Source: Clostridiaceae bacterium (GTDB taxonomy: Bacteria; Bacillota; Clostridia; Oscillospirales; Acutalibacteraceae). Taken from it: DNA of 12,972 bases. The stretch is taken from positions 1-12,972 of the forward strand of contig CAJGCL010000053.1 of the NCBI GenBank assembly GCA_904501675.1. The letters are read 5' to 3'. The notes beneath the pieces are model-generated. The model was not told the origin of the DNA. It did no database searches and was given only the letters and a program-made list of their open reading frames with translations. Made by a program: the position numbers and the translations under genes. This document shows, in pieces, positions 1 through 6,334 of the stretch. How positions within the stretch are numbered: the first letter of the stretch is position 1; every line of letters starts with the position of its first letter.

Positions 1-680
1 AATACGAATGTCAGCAACGAATAGAAATTAAACGGAATCGCTTTAATAAACAATTCAATACCTTTTCCTTCAGGAGCGTAAGATGAAACTGCTGCCGCCC
101 ATGATGAAATAGGAGCAATCATACAAACAGGTGCTGCAGTAGCATCAATAAGGTATGAAAGCTTTGCACGGGAAATCTTATTCTTATCTGTAACAGGGCG
201 CATAACAGCACCAACTGTAAGGCAGTTGAAATAGTCGTCGATGAAAATAAGCACACCGAAAAGGAATGTTGCAATGCAAGCGCCAACCTTTGTTTTAACG
301 TGCTTTGATGCCCAATCGCCAAATGCCTTTGAGCCACCTGCTTTGTTAAGAAGAGCAACAACAATGCCGAGAAGCACAAGGAATGCAAAAATACCTGCGC
401 TACCTGAAACTGCAGATGTTATACCTTCTGTAACAACAGAGTCGATTGTGTGAATAACGTTGAAGTTTGTTGACAAAAGACCACCTACAACAATACCAAC
501 GAAAAGAGAAGAATAAACCTCTTTTGTGATAAGAGCAAGGCCGATTGCCACAACCGGTGGGAACAATGACCAAAGAGTACCAATAGGGCTTGTGATTGAG
601 CCGGTAAGAGAGCAAAGCACACCGAACACAACAACGAAAGCCACAATAAGGACCTTTGATATAATGTTTTTGGTTTTCAT
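1..680 (-). CDS. NhaC-family Na+/H+ antiporter, N-terminal part (runs off left edge)
   Basis: A membrane antiporter probably exchanging cytoplasmic Na+ for H+. The ATG at 680-678 opens a frame that stays open for 226 codons to the window edge, so the C-terminal half is missing. The start is preceded by AAAGGATG about 8 nt upstream. The protein is very hydrophobic: a first membrane segment near residues 7-27, then others separated by short loops. The diagnostic stretch is IFIDDYFNCLTVGAVMRPVT, followed by SRAKLSYLIDATAAPVC and a PISSWAAA motif, typical of the NhaC/YuiF-type branch of the ion transporter superfamily, whose members usually have about 450-550 residues. It has its own sigma-A promoter (720-748) and is separated from the M23 gene upstream by a terminator, so it is probably monocistronic on this side. 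Ion specificity cannot be read from sequence; a related amino-acid/H+ exchange role is the main alternative. Confidence 0.85.
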   Translation of the reverse strand, partial: MKTKNIISKVLIVAFVVVFGVLCSLTGSITSPIGTLWSLFPPVVAIGLALITKEVYSSLFVGIVVGGLLSTNFNVIHTIDSVVTEGITSAVSGSAGIFAFLVLLGIVVALLNKAGGSKAFGDWASKHVKTKVGACIATFLFGVLIFIDDYFNCLTVGAVMRPVTDKNKISRAKLSYLIDATAAPVCMIAPISSWAAAVSSYAPEGKGIELFIKAIPFNFYSLLTFV

Positions 681-719
681 TATTATCATCCTTTTTTCAA
701 AAATTTTCCTATGGTAGAC

Positions 720-748
720 ATTTTAGTACATTAAAGTGCTAAAGTCAA
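720..748 (-). promoter_or_regulatory. Sigma-A promoter of the NhaC-family gene
   Basis: On the minus strand TTGACT (748-743) and TAAAAT (725-720) are separated by exactly 17 nt, matching consensus at 5/6 and 5/6. The -10 lies about 40 nt upstream of the start codon, leaving a short leader with the ribosome binding site. Confidence 0.7.
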
Positions 749-801
749 TAAAAAGACAAATTTTCGTATACTTATATAAAGGATAATAATATTATTTGTT
801 G

Positions 802-844
802 AAAAATGCAGAAGAATTGTAAAAATCAATTCTTCTGCATTTTT
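802..844 (-). terminator. Intrinsic terminator after the M23 gene
   Basis: A perfect 18-bp stem (802-819 with 827-844) with a 7-nt loop begins 2 nt past the M23 stop codon. Terminal A:U pairs supply U-rich tails on both strands, so it could work in either direction; by position it ends the M23 transcript. Confidence 0.85.
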
Positions 845-846
845 TA

Positions 847-1665
847 TTATTTTCCCATCAACTCTAACGGGTCAACATTTTTATCTTTGTAATAAATTTC
901 AAAATGAAGGTGGGAAAGCTCTGATTTTTCAAAAGGTACAGTACCTAAATAGCCAATGCACTGTCCCTCGTTAACAGTTGCGCTTTTTTCCACCTCAACA
1001 GTATCCTTATTAAGTCCGCAATACTTTGCTTCTACTTTGTTGCCGTGGTCAATTACAACAACCGTTCCAAGAAGGGCGTCATCGTAAATATCTTTAACAG
1101 TTCCGTAAGAAATAGCCTTTATCTGAGAACCCTCTGCTCCCTTGAAATCTACAGCAGGGTGAGTGCGCCAATCGTCTGTTGATGGGTTGTAGGAAGGTGT
1201 AGAAGGAAGATACTCTTTAAGAATATCTGTTCCCAATGGAAGAGTGTAATAATCCTTGTATGGAGTGGAATAAAGCTTCTTTTCTGTTGTTGGCTCTGTC
1301 TTTTTTTCTGTAGTGGTTTCAGCTTTTTCCGTTTGGGTTTCGCTACGGGTATCGGGTACATCTGTTTTATTCTGACGTACCTGAAAATCAGGCTCGGTAG
1401 TCTTATTCTCTGTTGTTGGTGCAACAGTAATATAATCCTGCTCAATAGGAACATTAAGGTTACCAAGGTTTTTCTCTGTTATAATTTTTGTTGCAAGAGC
1501 GCCACCTAAGGCTAAAAGGAAAGCGAAGGCATACGCTATTTTAATTACTCTGCTTTTCTTTTGCTTATCGGATTGAGCTTTATATCTTGCGCTTATAGGC
1601 TTTGATTCTCTCTGAGGGTTGTTATCGGGAATTTCTAAAGGGTTCTGATTATTTTTATCGTCCAT
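847..1665 (-). CDS. Membrane-anchored M23 (LytM) peptidase, SpoIIQ-like
   Basis: A 272-residue protein with a cytoplasmic, Lys/Gln-rich N-terminus (1-40), one membrane segment (about 41-59), a Thr/Glu/Lys-rich linker with TTEKK-type repeats (about 80-130), and a C-terminal LytM domain (about 165-268). The zinc and catalytic signatures are intact: HPAVD gives H169 and D173, and SHLHFE gives the HxH pair H252/H254. M23 enzymes cleave peptidoglycan cross-bridges outside the membrane. The layout (short cytoplasmic end, single anchor, variable linker, terminal LytM) matches SpoIIQ, the forespore partner of SpoIIIAH; many clostridial SpoIIQ proteins keep the zinc site, whereas B. subtilis SpoIIQ has lost it. 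The SpoIIQ assignment is an inference, and a vegetative wall hydrolase is the alternative. ATG at 1665 is preceded by AAAGGAGC with 7 nt spacing. An upstream structured RNA with a terminator (1727-1877) may control it. Confidence 0.85.
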   Translation of the reverse strand: MDDKNNQNPLEIPDNNPQRESKPISARYKAQSDKQKKSRVIKIAYAFAFLLALGGALATKIITEKNLGNLNVPIEQDYITVAPTTENKTTEPDFQVRQNKTDVPDTRSETQTEKAETTTEKKTEPTTEKKLYSTPYKDYYTLPLGTDILKEYLPSTPSYNPSTDDWRTHPAVDFKGAEGSQIKAISYGTVKDIYDDALLGTVVVIDHGNKVEAKYCGLNKDTVEVEKSATVNEGQCIGYLGTVPFEKSELSHLHFEIYYKDKNVDPLELMGK

Positions 1666-1726
1666 AAAAAAGCTCCTTTCATAGTCAATTTAATTATTGA
1701 CAAAGAAAGAAGATTTATTCAAATTT

Positions 1727-1771
1727 AAAAAATAAAAGGAAAACACACCGGTTGAGGGGACAACCGATGTG
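1727..1771 (-). terminator. Intrinsic terminator of the structured RNA
   Basis: An 11-bp stem (1771-1761 with 1754-1744), 6-nt loop, then TTTTCC and a further T-rich run on the minus strand. The one imperfect pair is G-U when read as minus-strand RNA but C-A on the plus strand, which supports minus-strand use. It lies between the RNA promoter and the M23 gene. Confidence 0.75.
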
Positions 1772-1877
1772 CTTCCGGAACAAAGTTAACACTATGCTCC
1801 AAGGTTTACTTGAGGAGGTTAGTTCCGTTTGGAACTAAGCACTGATACTCTGGTGCGGCTCCGTTTCTCAGCGCATC
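1727..1877 (-). ncRNA. Structured RNA, candidate cis-regulatory leader of the M23 gene (family unknown)
   Basis: Downstream of a strong minus-strand promoter lies about 150 nt that folds compactly. The basal stem pairs GAUGCGCU (1877-1870) with AGCACAUC (1773-1766), with one mismatch. A second stem pairs CGGAGC (1863-1858) with GUUCCG (1781-1776). Hairpin 3 is UUAGUUCC/GGAACUAA with a 4-nt loop (1838-1819). Hairpin 4 has CUC..CAAG/CUUGGAG (1817-1797). An intrinsic terminator follows. The 3' arm of the basal stem shares 6 nt with the terminator's 5' arm, so the two cannot form together, as in transcription-attenuating riboswitches. The M23 start lies about 60 nt past the terminator. I found no motif of the ydaO c-di-AMP, c-di-GMP, SAM, T-box, lysine, M-box or cobalamin classes. 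A free-standing small RNA (for example a divergent 6S RNA) is the main alternative. Confidence 0.6.
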
Positions 1878-1880
1878 CTT

Positions 1881-1910
1881 ATTATAGCATAGTAAAACAA
1901 TAATTGTAAA
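1881..1910 (-). promoter_or_regulatory. Strong extended -10 promoter of the structured RNA/M23 gene
   Basis: The minus strand has TTTACA (1910-1905), an 18-nt spacer and a consensus TATAAT (1886-1881) preceded by TGC (1889-1887), an extended -10. The predicted start at about 1874-1877 coincides with the 5' arm of the RNA's basal stem. Confidence 0.8.
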
Positions 1911-1993
1911 TAGACTAAATGTAAACAATGTTTTAAATATAGATATTTACAAAAGTATTAATAAATGTCGCATATGCAACAAGTGTAGTTAAC

Positions 1994-2009
1994 TGTTCCA
2001 CGTGAAACA
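1994..2009. promoter_or_regulatory. parS site 1 (ParB/Spo0J binding)
   Basis: TGTTCCACGTGAAACA is an exact match to the canonical Firmicute parS consensus TGTTNCACGTGAAACA; flanking C1993/G2010 extend the palindrome. ParB (Spo0J) loads here, spreads, and recruits SMC for origin segregation. Chromosomal parS sites usually cluster around oriC, so the region is probably origin-proximal. Confidence 0.92.
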
Positions 2010-2324
2010 GTATAGATGCCAGATGACAGGTGCCAGCTACCAGTCGCCAGATACTTCGTGTAACAGATGATTGGTAAATAGCAATTAGTGTATATCAAAT
2101 ATAAGGTTCTGTGAAACAATGTCGTTTAAAAGAGTTTTATTTATAATTTATTCTCTTTTATTCATTCTTTAAAATGCTACGATAAATTTGTAAAGGATAA
2201 AACAATTATACGCGAAGCTTTATAATGACGTCGCATTTATCAATCACTCACTATAATTTATAATTTTTTGTGCGCAAAGCTCTGGCATCTGGCGACTGGT
2301 AGCTGTCATCTGGCTTCTATCTTT

Positions 2325-2340
2325 TGTTTCACGTGAAACA
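2325..2340. promoter_or_regulatory. parS site 2 (ParB/Spo0J binding)
   Basis: TGTTTCACGTGAAACA is a perfect 16-bp palindrome fitting the parS consensus, extended by three A:T pairs on each side (2322-2343). It lies 331 bp from site 1 and touches the transporter terminator: the T-rich tail of that terminator runs into the left-facing end of this site. Confidence 0.92.
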
Positions 2341-2341
2341 A

Positions 2342-2370
2342 AACCCCAAACCGAATATCGATTTGGGGTT
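2342..2370 (-). terminator. Intrinsic terminator of the 852-residue transporter gene
   Basis: Starts 7 nt past the stop codon on the minus strand. AACCCCAAATCGA pairs with TCGGTTTGGGGTT (13 bp with one G-U, loop TAT), followed by TTGTTT that overlaps parS site 2. The G-U pair again favours minus-strand RNA. Confidence 0.9.
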
Positions 2371-2377
2371 AGTTTAA

Positions 2378-4936
2378 TTATTTAGTTACCTTTGCAGCTT
2401 TCTTTGCTTTTTTCTTTGCTTCTTTTTCCGCTTTAATTTTTGCATTCAATGCATCTTCTTCGCGTTTTTTCTTTTCAGCATCTGCAGCTGCTTTAGCAAG
2501 TGCTTTTTCGTGTTTCTCTTTAGAAATATCGTACTGAGCGCTTATGTTGTCAAAGTGGCTGTAATTTTCTTTCTGATTGAGGAGCTTTTGGGCATCAAGG
2601 TAAGGCTTTGCAGCGCGAGCAAAGTCTGCTTGACGATCACTTTCTGTCTTTGATGCTTTTCGAGCCTCATTAAGCTCTGCCTGAAGAGCTTTAACCTTCT
2701 TTTTAAGATTATCTACAGCATATGCATTCTTTTCGTTTGCATTCTTTGAGAAAGCCTTTTTAGCGTCCCTGATAGCGATGTTAAGCTCTTTAATCTTTGC
2801 GCCAAGCTTATCTTCTCTTTCAAAGCACTTTTCAAGGTCTGAATACTTTGGCTGTACAAATTCTGCGTCTTTAAAGCTCTTTGCAATAGTTTTGCAAGCT
2901 GAAACTTTAACCTTAGCCATTTCTATAGCGGCTTTGCGGACTGCCTTCTTTTCTGCGGTATCCTTAGCCATTGCTTTTGCATCGGCAAGCTCTGCTACTG
3001 CTTCAGAGATATTTGTATTATAAAGACCATTAAGGCCAGCCTCAACAATTTCTTTGCTCTTTTCGACTCTGTATTTGAATTCTGCAGAATCAAATTTATT
3101 AAGCTCATCACAAACAAACTTAGCAATATCAATTTCTTCGTTGTATTCGAGTTTTTCTTTATAAGCCTTTTTAGCAGCCTTGCGCTCTGCTTTGTCTTTA
3201 ATAGACTTATAATCCTTTTTGCTTATTGCCAAAGGTGTTGCGTTGAACATTTCACGGGCTTTACGGATAATATCAACTGCTTCAACAAGATTGCCGTCGT
3301 TAAGAACGCCGTTGCCATAGTCTTCAAACATAGCACGGATTTTAAGAACGCGAACAACAGATTTCTGTTTCTTTTCGTTGAAATCGTACCAGAAATAAGG
3401 GATAACGTTCATTAATGCACCGAAAGCAGAGAGAACAATGAGGAGACGAAGAAGGTCTGTAAGAACGGTGGGATCATAAAGAGCAGAGTAGGGGTTTGAA
3501 TAGTTATCCTGACCGTTTGCTAATTGATCTGCAAGAATCTGTCCTACAGTTTTGCCATCACCCAGCATTCTGTTAAGAATTTCCGGTCTTGATGTAACAA
3601 GCTTTGCGTTTGCATCAGTAATACCATTCTGTTGATAAACAATAGGGAGAACTGAAGAGAAAACAAGGTTCAATACAGTACCGATTGTAGCAACAGCAGC
3701 GAACATACCATCAATTCTTTCGCCTGTCTTGTACTGCTGATAGTCGCGGATATCTGCCTGAACAGCAGGATTGAGAATATGAGCGAAGGAGCCCATAAGA
3801 GCATTGAAGTACATACAGCCCATAACAAGCCAGATAGCAACAGATGCAACATCTTTAACAAGAGGAAGAAGCATAAGAATAAATACTATATTAAGAGCAT
3901 TTGTTGCGATAAGAACTGCTTTTTTACCCCATTTTCTGATACAGAACGGAGCAAGAATCATACCCCAAAGGGAAGCGTTACCATAAACAGTAACAATAAT
4001 ACCATAGGTTGTACCTGAGCAAGCACCTGCATAGTTGTAGAGCCATGAGAGAATATTGAGGAAGGATGATTCAAGGAAACCGAGCCAACCTGCAAGAGAG
4101 ATAATCCAGAAATACTTGTTCTTTGCAACAGCTTTAAGCGCATCAAGGAACCTGATTTGAACAACATGGGTTTTTGCCTGAACAATCTTTTCTTCTGTAT
4201 GCTTATAAACAACCATACAAAGAAGAAGTCCACCAACAGTAAGAATAGGGTATAAGAAGCGATAAACACGAATATCTGTGGTGTTTGTATGGAATAAGTG
4301 CTGAGCAATAATTGGTGTTAAAAGGTTAACAACAGTAGGAGCAAATGAGTAAACAACACTCTTTATAGATGCAACGTCTGTACGCTCCTGTGAGTTTGGA
4401 GAGAGCACGTGAATAAGGTTTTCGTATGCATCATAGAAGAAATAGTAGAAGAAGTGAATAAACAAGTTAAGCACCATAACAATGGCACATTTTGCAATAT
4501 AGGCAATATCTTCACCAAAAAGAGTACCGTCGCCAAGCCATTCGGGGAGCTTGTTGTAAGGGAACCAGACGGTTAAAATACAAGCTATAGCAGATGGAAT
4601 AGCCATTGTAACAATATATGGTCTGTATTTACCTGCTTTGTTTCGCGTGTTGTCAATAATGTTTGCTCGCACACCTGTAAGGAAGATGTTTGCAACAACT
4701 GCTATAAGGTACATTATGTACATATCAGTAGGGCCAATACCTAAAGCACTGGAAAGCAAAACATTGTTTGATGAAAGTAAGCACGCGGAGCCCATAGTGA
4801 TAATCATATAAGCACCGATACCGCCACCTGAATATGCGGCTATTTCTTTAAAGGTCATATAGCGACCTGCCATTGGGGTTTTCCAATAGGTTTTTACCTT
4901 TGAAATACCATCAACAGCCATTTGTTTGATAGACAT
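2378..4936 (-). CDS. GPH-type (MFS_2) sugar:cation symporter with 335-residue C-terminal cytoplasmic domain
   Basis: An 852-residue membrane protein. Residues about 30-517 form a 12-helix MFS transporter of the glycoside-pentoside-hexuronide:cation symporter type. The cytoplasmic loop 2-3 signature is visible as DNTRNKAGKYRPY, and the loop between the last helices is extended (about 440-500). GPH proteins bring in oligosaccharides or glycosides with Na+ or H+; substrate is not readable here. Normal GPH proteins have about 450-500 residues. The extra tail (about 518-852) is Lys/Ala/Glu-rich and largely helical: it starts RVLKIRAMFEDYGNG, has coiled-coil-like segments (about 700-770), contains YLDAQKLLNQKENYSHF, and ends in a very basic K/A/E run. 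It does not resemble the IIA domain of LacS. The transporter at 10513-12621 is a paralogue over the whole length, tail included. ATG at 4936 has AAAGGAG 8 nt upstream. A GH43 gene lies immediately upstream, with its own promoter in between. Confidence 0.88.
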   Translation of the reverse strand: MSIKQMAVDGISKVKTYWKTPMAGRYMTFKEIAAYSGGGIGAYMIITMGSACLLSSNNVLLSSALGIGPTDMYIMYLIAVVANIFLTGVRANIIDNTRNKAGKYRPYIVTMAIPSAIACILTVWFPYNKLPEWLGDGTLFGEDIAYIAKCAIVMVLNLFIHFFYYFFYDAYENLIHVLSPNSQERTDVASIKSVVYSFAPTVVNLLTPIIAQHLFHTNTTDIRVYRFLYPILTVGGLLLCMVVYKHTEEKIVQAKTHVVQIRFLDALKAVAKNKYFWIISLAGWLGFLESSFLNILSWLYNYAGACSGTTYGIIVTVYGNASLWGMILAPFCIRKWGKKAVLIATNALNIVFILMLLPLVKDVASVAIWLVMGCMYFNALMGSFAHILNPAVQADIRDYQQYKTGERIDGMFAAVATIGTVLNLVFSSVLPIVYQQNGITDANAKLVTSRPEILNRMLGDGKTVGQILADQLANGQDNYSNPYSALYDPTVLTDLLRLLIVLSAFGALMNVIPYFWYDFNEKKQKSVVRVLKIRAMFEDYGNGVLNDGNLVEAVDIIRKAREMFNATPLAISKKDYKSIKDKAERKAAKKAYKEKLEYNEEIDIAKFVCDELNKFDSAEFKYRVEKSKEIVEAGLNGLYNTNISEAVAELADAKAMAKDTAEKKAVRKAAIEMAKVKVSACKTIAKSFKDAEFVQPKYSDLEKCFEREDKLGAKIKELNIAIRDAKKAFSKNANEKNAYAVDNLKKKVKALQAELNEARKASKTESDRQADFARAAKPYLDAQKLLNQKENYSHFDNISAQYDISKEKHEKALAKAAADAEKKKREEDALNAKIKAEKEAKKKAKKAAKVTK

Positions 4937-4979
4937 AGTCTCTCTCCTTTTTGTGGGGATTTCATAACGAAATTACCCT

Positions 4980-5008
4980 ATAATAATACGTATATCATAA
5001 TATCACAA
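4980..5008 (-). promoter_or_regulatory. Promoter of the 852-residue transporter gene
   Basis: On the minus strand TTGTGA (5008-5003) and TATTAT (4985-4980) are 17 nt apart. The surrounding CTTTTTGTGATA is repeated before the other minus-strand transporter (10257). The rest of the gap 4937-5129 shows nothing else recognisable. Confidence 0.55.
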
Positions 5009-5129
5009 AAAGGAAAATTCTTCAAGGATTATAATTCCAAAAAAGAAAAATAAATAAACTTTGGATAGTTGCACAACAAGATAGAAATTAAGATGTGCAA
5101 AACGACAAACAAAAATGCAAAGCCCAAAA

Positions 5130-5213
5130 GCGGACAGCGGACAGCAGGCAGCTAACAGCTAATTGCTTTTTGCTAATTCCACTATGTGCTTTGCACTCTG
5201 CATTTTGCATTTT
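5130..5213. repeat. Degenerate 7-bp tandem repeat (12 units in register)
   Basis: Read on the plus strand from 5130 in steps of seven, 10 of 12 units begin with GC: for example GCGGACA (twice), GCAGGCA, GCTAACA, GCTAATT (twice), GCACTCT and GCATTTT (twice). The other two units (5179-5192) break the pattern but not the register. The repeat ends in the stop codon of the GH43 gene, so it abuts that gene's 3' end. It is distinct in sequence from the CCAGNTN heptads at 2012-2060 but has the same period. Confidence 0.8.
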
Positions 5214-6153
5214 ATATATGGTCCGGATACCTTTCAATTGTAATCTTGCCGTCAGCTACGTGCATTTTGGCAATTCTAGCATTACGTCTGTCTCCGTTAA
5301 GACCGTCGGCCTCAGTATTTCGTGCGTGATAAACGCAGTAATACTGCCCATCTACCTTAATAACGCTGTTATGGCCTGTGCCTTCCTCCCAATCGTTGCT
5401 TCTCAGAAGTGGAGAATATGTGTTTTCATCAGGCATTTTCTGGAATTTAACCTTACGTAAATCCTGTTCTGTAGTTTTAGCTGCCGCATAGCCTACGAAA
5501 TATGTTTCATCCTCATATCTGCCGCCGCTATACATAAGGTACTGCCATTCACCCTCCTGGAACCAGAAAGCGCCTTCGAGAGTGTGCCAATGTTGACCTT
5601 CTTTATATCTGTTTCTTGAAAAGATTTCCTCATCAATAGATGCAAGAAGAACAACTGTAGGCTCTCCTTCAAGGGTATAAGGGTCTTTCATTTTTTGTAC
5701 TACAATATGAGTACCAATTCTTTCGCCTTCAAAGGTATTAGGGGAGTAAAAAAGGAAAAGACCTGCATCAGTTTTTACAATATGTGAGTCAATACTGAAC
5801 GGGTGAGCAATCTGTCCTGCAAGAGTGAAAGGTCCCATAGGATTTTCACTGACTGCAACGTGCATTGCCTGGTGATGTCCGCCTTGGTCGGGCACGTCCT
5901 CATAATATTCAAAGGAAAAATACATATAAAATTTCCCGTCAAGGTAAATAACAGATGGCGCCCAGAAATGGTCTCTGCCCTCTAATGTGAAAATCTGACC
6001 TTCAAATTTCCAATCACCTAAAAGTGTATCACAGGAATAGCCGTAAAGGCCGTCATCACCTGTAGTATAAATGTAATATTTCCCTTGGTGCTCAATAATG
6101 TATGGGTCTGCCTGACCGATATAATTATCTTTATCAATTTTAAGTAACTGCAT
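5212..6153 (-). CDS. Glycoside hydrolase family 43 (arabinosidase/xylosidase-like)
   Basis: A 313-residue, single-domain five-bladed beta-propeller glycosidase. The three acidic residues of GH43 are visible: D16 in QADPYI (general base), D122 in FSIDSHIV (pKa modulator) and E193 in HTLEGAF (general acid). The conserved His of the propeller core is H261 in GTGHNS. Family members are inverting enzymes that remove arabinose or xylose from plant polysaccharide fragments, or cut arabinan; the exact substrate is not deducible. There is no signal peptide, so it probably works in the cytoplasm on imported oligosaccharides, consistent with the GPH transporter gene next downstream. ATG at 6153 is preceded by AAAGGAG with 6-7 nt spacing. 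No clear promoter is visible in the 175-bp gap to recG, so read-through from recG is possible. No terminator is apparent after it; the 7-bp repeat starts at its stop codon. Confidence 0.92.
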   Translation of the reverse strand: MQLLKIDKDNYIGQADPYIIEHQGKYYIYTTGDDGLYGYSCDTLLGDWKFEGQIFTLEGRDHFWAPSVIYLDGKFYMYFSFEYYEDVPDQGGHHQAMHVAVSENPMGPFTLAGQIAHPFSIDSHIVKTDAGLFLFYSPNTFEGERIGTHIVVQKMKDPYTLEGEPTVVLLASIDEEIFSRNRYKEGQHWHTLEGAFWFQEGEWQYLMYSGGRYEDETYFVGYAAAKTTEQDLRKVKFQKMPDENTYSPLLRSNDWEEGTGHNSVIKVDGQYYCVYHARNTEADGLNGDRRNARIAKMHVADGKITIERYPDHI

Positions 6154-6191
6154 ATTTATCTCCTTTGTGCGCTTGATTAAATTGCGAATCT

Positions 6192-6211
6192 TGCGAGTTA
6201 TCCACCTCGCA
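6192..6211. other. Small hairpin with a DnaA-box-like loop
   Basis: TGCGAG and CTCGCA form a 6-bp stem around TTATCCAC, which matches 8 of the 9 bases of the DnaA box TTATCCACA (the ninth is C). It lies in the 6154-6328 gap upstream of the GH43 gene. A single box of this kind is weak evidence; a role in the GH43 leader is equally possible. Confidence 0.25.
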
Positions 6212-6299
6212 GTATCTGCATACAGCGTCGGCGTCTAACATCACAAGCTTCATCAATTTTCTCTGCGCTTATTTATTGAAAATTAAAATTACGCGAGGC

Positions 6300-6334
6300 T
6301 CTGGTATCTGGCATCTGGCGACTGGTATCTAATT
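6300..6334. repeat. Five-unit 7-bp repeat overlapping the recG 3' end
   Basis: In steps of seven the plus strand reads TCTGGTA, TCTGGCA, TCTGGCG, ACTGGTA, TCTAATT. The middle three units are identical to 2281-2301 in the right arm of the parS element, and the preceding CGCGAGGCTC resembles GCGCAAAGCTC there. This copy has no parS. It covers the recG stop codon (6331-6329) and the last codons. AT-rich units upstream (from about 6272) appear to keep the same register. Confidence 0.75.

Larger units (their letters stand above)
1993..2342. repeat. 350-bp inverted-repeat element with parS at each end and heptad-repeat arms
   Basis: The left arm (about 1993-2052) reads parS, a short spacer, then 7-bp units of CCAGNTN type. 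The right arm (about 2287-2342) is its reverse complement: heptads, spacer, parS. Aligned, the arms match over GCCAGATGACAG and CTACCAGTCGCCAGAT and differ by exactly one 7-bp unit. The centre (2061-2280) is AT-rich and gene-free; it contains an 8-bp stem with an 18-nt all-A/T loop (2127-2160) and a spurious-looking 17-codon ORF. AT-rich flanking units near 2250-2265 keep the same 7-bp spacing. This element fills most of the long gap between the structured RNA promoter and the 852-residue transporter gene. It resembles a non-coding MITE-like unit, but I see no clear target duplication. Confidence 0.7.

Noticed and set aside
1727..1877. c-di-AMP (ydaO) riboswitch upstream of the M23 gene
   Set aside because: The M23 context fits and the basal-stem layout is loosely similar, but the diagnostic GGGUGAAUC and CCCGUCAGCUAAC segments are absent.
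2052..2063. Degenerate third parS (CGTGTAACAG)
   Set aside because: Only a half-site with a mismatch; too far from the consensus.
2119..2172. 17-codon hydrophobic ORF (plus strand) inside the parS element
   Set aside because: The only ribosome-binding-like sequence is weak and too far away, the region is A/T-only for long stretches where such ORFs arise by chance, and there is no promoter or antisense RNA to support a type I toxin.
2378..3385. IIA-Glc-like domain at the transporter C-terminus (LacS type)
   Set aside because: The tail is Lys/Ala/Glu-rich and helical, with no beta-rich IIA pattern or phosphorylatable His motif.
5095..5460. Plus-strand ORF of 121 codons
   Set aside because: It lies partly in the 7-bp repeat and partly antisense to the GH43 gene, whose catalytic residues are intact on the other strand; no ribosome binding site.
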